Shown here in pieces: positions 13,767 through 23,992 of a DNA stretch of 64,000 bases. Source of the stretch: Catenaria anguillulae PL171 (lineage: Eukaryota; Blastocladiomycota; Blastocladiomycetes; Blastocladiales; Catenariaceae); contig MCFL01000131.1 of assembly GCA_002102555.1 (NCBI GenBank), positions 1 to 64,000 on the forward strand. The letters are read 5' to 3'. Under the pieces are notes generated by a model, which saw nothing but the letters and a program-made list of their open reading frames with translations, had not been told where the DNA came from and searched no databases. The position numbers and the translations under genes are program-made. Each line of letters opens with the position of its first letter. Positions within the stretch are counted from its first letter, which is position 1.

Positions 13767-16325
13767 TCATATGAATATATCAAAACTGCAAACTCTCTCC
13801 TCCTCCCCGTCCACGACTCTTGACAATGTGGTCAGGTCAGCAATTGCCACTCGTTTGCACTGCACTTGCACCCCACTTGCCCGCAACTTTGCAAAGTGAA
13901 GACCCTGGGCAAATACCCATGGCTCCACTCCATCCTCATTCGTCACCACTTCCAACCTTACCTCCAACCCTGCACCCTTACCCTTGCCACTGTCTCCGTC
14001 TCCATCTCGCACAAACACCTTGAACAACGCGTCTGCCACCAACTCCAAATCTCGTCCTTTGACCTCCATTTCCGCAAACCTGACTGTCACGACCGCCTGC
14101 TGCGCCAGTGCACATGCCACAACGGGCGCCGTATCCCGTAACGCCCGCCAGCTTGCCCTGTTGCCCATGGCCCCTGTGAAATGCAAAACGACCAATTCGC
14201 TGACATTGGCACAAGTCTGGCACCAATCCACACAACGCACAATCGGGTCGACCGGCCCTGAAATGAATTCCGCAAAGACTTGCTCCATCCGTGGGCAGAA
14301 AATGGCCTGCAACGTTTCCAGGCACAAGCCCAACGAAACCGATACCTGCAACTTGTGCAATTGCGGTGACGACAAGAACGAAGTGACCCGCGCATGCTCC
14401 ATGCCCAGAGAAACACGCCGCACATTGTCAAACGCAATGCTGTTGAGATCCAGCGACCCATGCGACATAGTGTACGACAGCGACTCGAGTTTCGGAAACG
14501 CGAGCAACTTTCCCGTCCACTCTGGGCCGACTTGAACGTCATCATGCTCCACGGCATGGTAAAATGTGCCACAGGATTCTTGGGACTCGTTGCTCGTAAT
14601 CGCCAGCGTTGATAGATTGGGCAGCGCGGCCAGAGTGACCCAGGATGGCGGCATAAATTCAAATGCATCCACAGTCACGGACTCGAGCTTGGTGCACGAA
14701 GCAAGGAATGTGCGCGGAAGGTCGTGCTTGCCGGCGTGAATGGTGATCCTTTGCAGATTCGGCGTGACCATGAGCCTGGCAATGTCTGGGCATCGGAAAA
14801 ATAGTCGCAGATCCACTCCCAAGTCGATCAGCAATGGAAATGTAAACGGCTTTGCGCTGGCCGGCGGAAACGCAACAAAGCAGGACACTCCCGAAATCCG
14901 CAGCGACGTCAAGTGCGTGAACTGGAATGCCCAGTCGGCCAGCTGTTCAAATTCGATACAGTGTCGTGACGAAAACCCGACGTGCTCGCAAGGAACGTGG
15001 AGATGCGTCAGCTTTGGCATGTGAGCGAGCGGCAACCGAGGAATCGGGTACAGTTCGACCCGGGATTGCACAAGGTCGCCTGGATGGCTCGGGTATGCGA
15101 CAAGCGTGAGATGCGTGAGGCACGGGAACGCGATCCGCCCCTTGTGTTGTGGCGGAAGAATCGTATCGACGTGGTCGCTTTCAAACAAGCAGTCGGAAAT
15201 GTCAAATGCCAAACACATGGAGCGCAGACAAGGGAGATGGATGGCGCCAAACGAGCGACGGAAATCGCCGCCAGAGGACGAAATAAAGTAATCCAGAGTC
15301 AGGTGCTGCAGGTTGGGAAGGTTAAACATGGAGTGTGTCTTGTTCCACTCGTCGTCGTCCACGTGGGCGGTCCAAGACGGATCAAAGTATCCTTCGCCGA
15401 GAATCTCAATGTGCGTCAAGTTGCGGCGCAGAGCGACTGCCCGGGGAAGGTTGATGTCATAGTCATGGTTTTGACGAAAGATGCGCAGCCGGGTTGGGTC
15501 GGGGGGAAAGGTCGTGGCGCAATAGTCATTGGTGGTGTTGGCAAAGTCCCAGTCGACAATGGCAGTGTAGTGCGGGGTGAGTTGCCGGTGGATTTCGTGC
15601 ATGTTGAAGCATGAATGGAATTGCACACGCCGCACTTGGTCGACAGGAAAGGCAAATAGCCAAGGATAGGTGGTTTCTGGGAAGTTGTGCGGCCAGTCGA
15701 GGTCGCCAAATGCGAGTTGATGAACCAAATGCGATGGATACGGGACACAAACAAGTCCGCCCTTGACGACGACAGAGATTTTACGGGTCCAGAGTGACTC
15801 GATTCCGGCTGTAATGCGAGACACATCAACGCCAGCGCCCTTTTTGGGGTCAAGCGATGACTCGTTCTCGACCAGCGAGGCAAGGTAGAGGTGGCCGTCT
15901 ACGACGACAAACGGGAACATGAACTGCTGGCCCATGTCGGTCACTGAGCGAATACGGTCGGCGAGAACCGGATGGATGGGTTTTGCAACGCAAGGGAACA
16001 CTGTAGAGTCCATCAGCGCCCGAGTCTGCCGCTCGTAAACATGCGCCAAATGGGGTTCCTTGTGGCCGCCCGGGTACTTGAGTTTCTCTTGATCCACTTG
16101 GCCATCGTCGCTCACGATGTACGGACCGGCTCGAAATGTGCGCCAAATGTGTGGGTGGGCGGCAAAATAGGCATCCCGGCACGTCCATCCAAGGCGGACG
16201 AGGTCTCGCCATCGTCCAGGTTACGGGTCGTCGCCGAATGTAAAGTCGGTGGTGGTGGTTGAGGACCATGGCCCGAGGACGGCGGCGACGATGAGTTGCC
16301 AAAGGTCGGACGGAAGTGCATTCAT
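13767..16325 (-). CDS. F-box protein with leucine-rich-repeat-like C terminus; in-frame stop at codon 35
   Basis: Probable substrate receptor of an SCF ubiquitin ligase. From the ATG at 16325 the first residues read LPSDLWQLIVAAVL, then after a gap RDLVRLGWTCRDAYFAAHPHIWR, split here as RDLVRLGWTCRDA and YFAAHPHIWR. Together these make a typical F-box with the conserved Leu-Pro, Leu and Cys-Arg positions. The rest (about 780 residues) has irregular repeats such as LPNLQHLTLDYF, FPCLTHLTLVAY and FTHLTSLRISGV, the pattern of degenerate leucine-rich repeats common in fungal F-box proteins. The two F-box halves are in one frame but separated by TAA at 16221-16223. No intron removes it without shifting the frame. 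It may be a base error, a real null allele, or an insertion mis-called twice. A start after the stop would lose the first F-box helix. Substrate unknown. Confidence 0.7.
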
Positions 16326-16619
16326 TGGTGTGGCCAATTGTGTCCACTTGAAGAATGAAAGAACACACGACAGGCACACACCAACATGTCACACATTGGT
16401 CCGTCAACTGTCAACTGAACAACGGCAAGACTACTATAGACACAGGAAACGGCAATCACTCAATCAAGCAACATCATGAGAAAGACAGAGTTGGTATATA
16501 TACGGATGAATTAACCAAGTATGGGGTGGGTGGGGGGAAGGATAATGTACAAGTGCGCCAACGGGAACTACCAACAAGCGACCGACCGACCGACCGGACA
16601 GCCCAACCAACAGCGACCA

Positions 16620-17583
16620 CTACTCGGCCGCACCGCGCTTCCGTTTGCCGGCAGCGCGCAAACCCGAGCCAGCCGACCCAACCAAGCGTACGACGCCAAC
16701 GAAGCCATCCCGGCCAACCTTGACGGCCTCCTTGGCCCTGACACCCGCCCCGCGCAGACGCAGCACGCCGACGATCCGCTCCCCGCGGCCCACAAAAACC
16801 ACCCGGTCACTCGCCACCGGTACCGCCGCGTTGCGGTACTTGACCATGGCCAAGTCGACCGCCTCCGCCGCCGCGAGAAGCAACACGGGAATTGTTGCTT
16901 CGTCCTTGGGTGATGGTGGCAACGGCGGAGTCACGCCACCGAGACCGCTGGGCAGCGCCGCAATGTGAGCCGGCGCGCCGGAAGCCGAGTCCTTGTGGAC
17001 CCTTTGGCGTTTGCTTGGCGGCGGTCCGGTGACGCGAGCGGCGGTGACGCGTGTCGCCGCAGAAGACTGGGTGCCGTGGATGGCGGCGGCGACAGAGGCG
17101 TCTGAGGGCAGGGAGGTGGGTGCAGGCGCGGCGCGCCCATATGCGCGTGCGGGTGGGTGCAAGGACACGGGAATCTTGGCGGGCAGCATCCTTTGCGCAC
17201 GCACGGGCATCTTGGCGGGCCCGGGCACCTTGGGCGGCATGTGCCTCTGTGCAGACACGGGCACGATCCCGAAGCGGGCTTGGAAGCGGGCTTGGTTGGC
17301 GGCCTTGAGGGCCCACGCGTCCATGTTGGCCTGCTCGGGGCGCGGGGTCTCGAAAATCGAGGGCTCTTGGTAGGTGGCGGCCTGGTCGACGCCGGCATTC
17401 CTGTTCAATGTGGCAATGACGAGTGTGAGAAACATGGGCAAATGGCAATCGCTGGAATCGCAGTGAAGCGGAATAGAAAACGTACTCTTCGCTGGGAGAG
17501 GCGGCGCGACGGTTGGCAGCCAGGCGACGGTTGTTGTTGATGGTGTTGCCGTTGGCGAAAGGGTTGGCGGAGAAGAAGGACAT
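16620..17583 (-). CDS. Two-exon gene of unknown function, basic low-complexity protein
   Basis: Not recognised. Exon 1 is 17583-17486 (starting MSFFSANPFANGNTI) and exon 2 is 17400-16620, joined across an 85-base intron 17401-17485 with a GTACGT donor. The join completes a Glu codon and gives a 292-residue protein. The N-terminal third has FETPRPEQANMDAWALKAAN. The middle is Pro/Ala-rich with a basic SKRQR cluster. The last 90 residues alternate hydrophobic and charged residues (ASDRVVFVGRGERIVGVLRL), suggesting beta-strands, and end in a basic GKRKRG tail that could be a nuclear localisation signal. Good splice sites with frame conservation support a real gene, although strong GC bias leaves all frames open here, so confidence is moderate. 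Confidence 0.5.
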
Positions 17584-19507
17584 AGCGGAGGAGGATCAGG
17601 GGTGAATGGGGAGGAAACTGGGGATAAGAAAGCGAGGAGTGTGCGTAAAGGATTGTCTCCGCAATGAGGGATAGGGGGCACAAAGAGCTAGAACGGAAAC
17701 GGATGGTGGTGGTGGTGGTGGTGGACGAGAATCGCTTGCCTTCCTCGATCCATCGTCGGTGTGGGAAACTGGGAACAGCAAAAATTGCGACGTGTGTCGT
17801 GGGCCAGTCATGGGAAGCATCACGTGGGAGAGTGCGGGCATTCGTGATCAGGCGGTGATCGGTCCATTCACCAACCTGCGACGTGTCTTTGAGCTTTTGA
17901 GCTGAGGAGCCTGCATTGCATGGCGCAAACCAAGGGGAGTTGGCAAGCCATGGGGACTTGGCGAGCAATCTTTGGAGCTACATATCTTGCTGTTGCTGTA
18001 GGGACTTGGTTTTGTTTTGGCTTTGGCGTCGAGAACTCATGCTCCCTGACTAGTCAAGCTTGGCGAACGTGGGGATGCTTTCAACGGAAAGGCACATGTA
18101 CACGGCTACATATACTCGCTACAAGCTTGGTACTAGTCAACACTATACATAGATTTGACGACGAGGTGCTGTCTCATGTACACATACTTTTGGTCCTTCC
18201 GCTCGCTGCAGAGCGGGCACCGCAAGCTATTAAAAAGCTGCCGCCCTTGCCAAGTGCTTCCAACCATTCCTGTAGCTGCTGGAGATGCAGGCCACCCGCC
18301 CGGCAGGATCCCAATTAAGGTGCGTGTGGAAATATCTACTTATTGACCCAATAGTGTCAGCTGACCCGATCGCGAGACACTGAAAAGTTCATGATGGTGG
18401 GGCCGCGCGGCCGGTGGCCACCTGCAAGAAACCACGAAACGTACTTACCTATACGAGGCTGTTGGGTAAGGGAGCGGTATTTCCAGCGGCAGAGGCATAT
18501 GTACATTTGTTTGCCTTTTGTGGCGTGTGCTTTGCCGCTTTGAACAGGGGTGCTTTGAAGTGTAAGAATTTTGGGTGGGCAACGTAAATATACATCGTGA
18601 AATTCGAATGCGTGAGACACGTCCATAACACGTGAACTACAAGCACGCTGTTCCGTGCATGATGATCAGTCAAACTGACGAGAGGTTTTTACAATTTTAC
18701 ACAATGCATCTGCCTGGATTAGTTGGCCTTGCCATCGTGGCCAAGGTCTTGTGGACTGACACTGACGGACGTTCAACATGATGCAAGGGAACAATGTGCA
18801 TGATTACGGGTGCGTGACTGCCAACAAAGACGACATCCGTCAGCAACAGGTCTAGGCCAGTGCGTGGACTTGCAAAGGTTGCAATGGTCATCATACGGAT
18901 CACATCTGTTGGCAACCAAACGCGAAGGCCGAAGGCCGAAGTACTCAATGCACATCCATCATGTACTGTAGATATTTTTCTTCCTTCCTGTGGATCACTT
19001 CGCACCCCATCCAACTGTGCCCTTTCCGTTCATGTCCTCATACATGCATCCATCACATCGTCATTGTTTGGACGAGATGTGAGGATGACTCAGGAAGTTG
19101 GGCTGGATGTGGTGGCAGAGCGGTGGTCGTCCCGTAGCCTGGGAAGCACGTCAACGGTTTGTGAATACCATTAGATATGCACTGAGCAAGCTGAATGGGA
19201 GACGAGAGAGCGAAAAACAATGGCGGGGCGATGGCAAAGCCAAGCCCAACCAACGCGTCTGCTCATATCTCCCATCCATCTTGCGCATCGCAAGCCCAGC
19301 TCACGTCAACTCAACACTAATCCTTATTCTCATCTCATAATGGTCAATGGTCAGTTACTGCCCAAGCTCCGTTGCGAATGGGCGTCACGACAACGAGAAA
19401 TTCTTGCATCAAACTCGAGGCCATGGTGTGGAAGATTCTTGATGCATATACACCAAAACGTAACACACAGCAGCAAAAAAAAAATGGACACTTCCAACTC
19501 GACTGCT
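17584..19507. other. Gene-poor intergenic block, first part
   Basis: About 1.9 kb with no supported coding segment on either strand. It contains a (GGT)n simple repeat at about 17704-17725 and otherwise unique sequence of mixed composition. Possible open frames are short, lack conserved motifs and have composition unlike neighbouring genes. Confidence 0.5.
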
Positions 19508-20010
19508 CTACCAATCCGCGCGCTTAAAGACGGTATCCAAATTGCACGAGTTCTCGCGCACCACCACGTCATACTTGACCTTCTCCCTCCATACAATGCG
19601 AGCCTTGCGCTTGGCAGCGGGCGGGATGATGCCTTCATGGTGGTGTGTCGACAGCAAAAGATTTTGCACCTTGTTGGAGGCGTTGACGAGTTTGCGGAGG
19701 TACTTTTGCTTGTGATCCTTGGGCGGGCGCCCGTATTCGTTGAGAAAGTCACCAAATCCGACCATGAGGTCTTCGATGACGTGTTTGGAGGCCGAGTGGA
19801 AAAGGTCGCTGAGGGACAAGTGCTTTACTTTTAACCTACAAGTCGGGCGTTGCAGTTGAGTGTCAGCACATTGGACATGGATGGGCAATTGGCAATGGAG
19901 ACGTACTTGTGAATGGATCGCAGCAAAAAAAAAAAAAAAACCAGGTTTCCGAGCCGTTTCTTGAGGCGATCAATGGATGGTTCGACGGAATCGTATGCTG
20001 CCAGGTAAGT
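19508..20010 (-). CDS. Small gene of unknown function
   Basis: Not recognised. The last exon, 19835-19508, encodes a compact basic segment containing LSLSDLFHSASKHVIEDLM, VGFGDFLNEYG and KHKQK-like charged helices, ending KRADW. It is preceded by a convincing 71-base intron 19836-19906 (donor GTACGT, acceptor TTGTAG) that joins a short upstream segment reading LLRSIHK in phase. Further upstream the minus strand reads SVEPSIDRLKKRLGNL, which also looks coding, but a homopolymer of about 17-19 A (T on the coding strand) at 19923-19941 separates the two. The true start and junction are therefore unresolved. The splice site matches those of the certain genes, which is the main reason for calling it. 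Confidence 0.42.
19923..19941. repeat. Homopolymer A tract
   Basis: Run of about 17-19 A on the + strand, equal to poly-T on the coding strand of the small gene at 19.5-20.0 kb. It could be an intron pyrimidine tract or a length-variable mononucleotide repeat. Confidence 0.85.
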
Positions 20011-21340
20011 ATGCGAAAAAGAAACACAACGTACATGGGGTAAGTGCCGGCCCCACCCTCACCAGGCCAAACAGAAGTGCAAGCAGCGAGCAGCAAACAG
20101 CAAGGCCGCCTCTCAACAAATACAAGCCTCGGCACGCAGTCGGGCACCCTAGCACCCAGCGCAGTAGGCGAATCCAACGAGAGAGCATTTCAAGTGCGAT
20201 TAGTAGCCATCGACCCCCATATGCATACGTAAACTGCAGGAGCCGACACAGGTGAGATTGATTGTTGAAGAATAAAACATCAACAACAAGCAATCGCCAC
20301 CTGCCTACTATGAAAATGCAACCCCCATCAGACCCTCTTCCGCGGCGGAGAAACGTTGTGATGCAAGCACCTGAGGCAGCACGAGACAACATTTTGCGAG
20401 GGTTGGGCAACGAGCTGTGGCATGCATGCACCACCTGCACCTCCATGGCATGGTGAAAATGGAGCTTGGTCGTGACAGAACGAGCCGGCCGATGACGACG
20501 TGAATCCAAAGGCAAAGCTGAAACGGTTCCGTTGCTGTTGCAGCTGATGATAAAGTGGAGAGACTGACAAGACACAATCACCAAGGCAAGCAATCCGTCA
20601 CCATGGGAACAGAATGCGCATGATGGCCCAAGACTCACAAGGCAGATATCCAAAGCCATGGTGGACGATGAAAACATGAAACAAGATAGAGATCTGGAAG
20701 CATGCACATCATAATCACTCCGTTGCCTGGATTCGGGCGGGTGCCACGAAAAACAACACGCTCAGGCGAAACGGGTCCACACAGAGTGTAAGAGAATTGG
20801 ATGGTAGTAGAGTCAATGCACTTTTGTGGATCCCCAGTGTCAATATGCAATATGCTGCTTTCCCCCAAATGCCCGCCGCTCCCCCTGAGCGGGGAAGGGT
20901 GGCTGTCTGGGAGCTAGGGCAGTGATTTTTCTTTGTCCGTAAGGTCCAATCGGTAATCCCGACACCGTGCGAGGCCGTGTCAAATACAAGCAAGTCACCG
21001 AGCTCAGTTGGTGAAAACAAAAGCCCGGGCCGCCTGTACGGGACACTGGAATGATCATGGCAACTGATTTTCCAATTCCGCTCACCACCGTTACTGCCAT
21101 CAAGATGACAGTAGCTGATATGGTCACGGGCTCATGGTGACGAAAATGCTGACCTGTGGTGAAACATGTGCATGTGCCTGTACCAGTGCTGCTGTTGTTG
21201 GCTGTGCTAACGTGCCCGCCACGCAAGAATACTTGAATGATTGACGCCGGGTAGAAAATGCCAAATAAATGCTGATGAATCTTGATGGAATCCAGTTTGC
21301 GGCTTTCCAACGAATTAATGCTGGATGCCCAACGAAACGA

Positions 21341-21676
21341 AATGCTTGACAATCGGATCCAATCATGTGACGAGACCAATCGCAAGAATGCCTGAAGTCG
21401 TGAAAAGCTGGAACATGGGAAAGCCTTGATGAACACCAAGAATGCTTGTTCCGGTCAGGTAAAAGTCACATGCTTACATGATCGGAATGCTTGCGTGATT
21501 GAGTGCAACATACGTACGACATGTTGACGGGAAAGCTTGATGGAATGCCTGGTTTGAAGCCCGCTTTTCTTGCAGGCAAGTTTGGGACGCTCCACTAATG
21601 ACTGCGCACACAGGCAATGATGCGATGCGACGTGGACTAAATGCTGGCAGACTCAGACTCGGGTAAAGAATGCTTG
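21341..21676 (+). repeat. Cluster of six AATGCYTG octamers
   Basis: The octamer AATGC(T/C)TG occurs on the + strand at 21341, 21387, 21441, 21486, 21544 and 21669, mostly 45-58 bases apart. Four of the copies are preceded by G. Related words (AATGCTGG, AATGCTGA) lie between and just upstream. By simple counting far less than one copy is expected in 340 bases. It may be a decayed tandem array with a period near 50, or a multi-site binding region. Confidence 0.6.
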
Positions 21677-23937
21677 AGCCCGTTCCGAACCAAAGACCTC
21701 GTTCAAGCGGACCTTGCGTAAGCCCAAGCACGGCTGCAACCCGAAGCGACTGAGAATCGATCCACAATGGCAAGCGGAAAAAGAAACATCAAACCAGGGC
21801 CTTGGCCGGCAGGCATGATTGCGCTGCACGAATGCGTTCAGGATCGGACAGGACGACAATTGATTGATCGGAGCTCGGTACCAGCTTGCACGAGCAGAGC
21901 GACCCGCCAACTTCATGATCAAAGTTCTTTGCTTGATCAGGAAACCCGACACATCGCGTGTGATAGATGGACCAATACCTGCTTGTGGCGACTGCACTGC
22001 CGCAAATGGACCTGGCCGTGGAAGGAATCATGGCTTGATCTTTGCTTGGCAGGCAACGTCTTTTTCTTTTCGGAATTCGAGTCTGACCGTACATCCAAGT
22101 GGACCCATGCTTATTTTGCCTGTGCATTGGGATAGGAAAGAAATGAATGGGGGCGCGTCAGAAACCAACTCATTCCGTTTTGTTCAGAGCAGCGAGAAAG
22201 CAAGCCATGCCGACGTACCAACCAAAACCGCTGTACTGGACAACCACCCATCACATGTAAAACGTGACCCACCAATGGATACAACCGGGCAATCCACCAC
22301 GGGTGTCCTTGAGTAAAGGCAGTGTCAAATCAAGTGATCCAGCAATCAAGGGCTTGCGCTTGCAAAAGTCACCGTCGCGGAATCCAAAGCTGCGAGTTGC
22401 TGAATATCGAGCGGGCACGTGTGCCGGCAGATGTGTGTCGGCATTGGGACAGTCGTTGGGCCGCAAAGACTCGTAGTGCACTCGTAAGTCGGGGCCACCG
22501 AGAATCACGACGCAGGTGTTCTTTTCCTTGGATGGGGTAGGCAAAACCGCAACCGCCAGTGGGAGGTTGCATGAAGCGTGACGCGTCCTTGCCCCAAGCG
22601 AATTGGCACCGTGACTTGCGGGCTGACACGGGTATGTAGACTCGTGTTGAAAGCGGAGCGAGAGCAAAGGTTTGGGAACTTGATGGAGCACGCGGGCGCA
22701 CAGAGAGGGAATGGATGGGTGCTTTGCTTGGCAACAATCGAAGGGCGTGAATGATGGGAACGCAAGCCCATGAGTGAGGGGAGGAGGGGCAGAAAAGAGC
22801 ATGGCGACGCGCAGCCAAGGCCAGGGGCCACGGGATTGGGGGGGGGGGGCACCAACCGCAGACAGCATAGAGATGATGGGTACCGTGCTTGAGAGTGAAG
22901 AGTAAGCGTAAAGAAGAGCGTCGCGACGCGAGGCCGATGGCGGCGCGATGAGGGTACCAATGGCAGACAGGGGTAGGGGGGGGGGGTGGATTTGAGGATG
23001 GGTCGGTGGAGCCGTCGCTGTGAGTTTCAGGTGGTGTGAAGGGATTTTGATGATTTGTAGGTGGCGATGATTGATTTGAAAGAGAGAGAATATTTTATGG
23101 GAAGAGCACCGTGTGGGAAGAAGAGGCGGCCCGTGTGAACTCGTTTTTCAACCAAACTGACGCGTCACCATGGAGGGCCGTCGATTCGACGTTCATGTTC
23201 CTGATTCTGACTTGGAACATAAATCATAAATATCATTCTTGTTTCAACAGGTCACAAAAGAATCACACAAAACAATATACTTGAACGGAAAAAATCGAGT
23301 CGAGGAAACGACGTTATGCACAGTAAAAGGGGGAAACCAAAAAACTTGTTTTGAATGCACTACCACGGCCAAGGAGAAACGCAACCTCCCATGCTGCGTC
23401 ACCATGATGGACCCTTCACCTTCCTGCGGATATCAGTGGACAGACTCGGGCCCCCAGTTGCATGGAGCTCCCTTCGCGGTCGCCGATCCGTGAAATTGTT
23501 GATTGCGATCGCAGACGTCAGCGCAGCGACAACCACGGCGGATGCTGTCTTGTGCCGTCTCCAATTGCGTGAGTGAGTAGCTGCCACAGGCAAAACAACG
23601 AACTCGAGCACATCTGATGCGGTCGTCATGCCGTTGGGTAAGGCAGTGAGACTGGCTATGCTCGTGGTGCACTTGTTGACGACGACCACAACGACAACTC
23701 GGCCAGCGCCTTCCCACTCCTGGCATCTGGCTTGCTGGAAAGCATGGCAATCAGGACCAAACTGAGGGCCACCGATCTGATCTCTGATCTCTGATCAATG
23801 TGTGCTGGCATCTGTCTTTGACGTGACGTGACGCTGACTGACTGCTGCTGCTGCCAAAGGGAATTCGAAGAGTGTACATACGCCACAATAAGTATTCCTA
23901 TTGAAGGAGCGGGTATTGATATTGATATCCTCCGACA

Positions 23938-23975
23938 TCATCATCATCATCATTCATCATCATCATCATTCATCA
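23938..23975 (+). repeat. (CAT)n microsatellite in the 5' leader
   Basis: Near-continuous CAT triplets interrupted by TT, immediately upstream of the intersectin-like start codon at 23993. Confidence 0.85.
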
Positions 23976-23992
23976 GCAGCGTTATCATCGTC

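Larger units (their letters stand above)
20011..23992. other. Gene-poor intergenic block, second part, upstream of the intersectin-like gene
   Basis: About 4 kb without a gene I can support. Several long open frames on both strands have no recognisable motif and read as translated non-coding sequence. Contents: a cluster of AATGCYTG octamers at 21341-21676 (listed separately), G runs near 22843 and 22977, and a (CAT)n tract directly before the next start codon. The last few hundred bases must contain the promoter of the intersectin-like gene. Confidence 0.5.

Noticed and set aside
19970-20707. Long minus-strand open frame of 245 codons
   Set aside because: Composition is Cys/Leu/Arg-rich without motifs or neighbouring splice logic; it reads as translated intergenic DNA.
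20985-21015. tRNA-like A box (GAGCTCAGTTGGTGA)
   Set aside because: No matching B box (GGTTCRA) or acceptor stem 40-60 bases downstream, so no tRNA fold can be drawn.
22251-22868. Minus-strand open frame of 205 codons upstream of the intersectin-like gene
   Set aside because: No conserved motif, no supporting intron pattern, and it overlaps G-run simple sequence; not distinguishable from chance.
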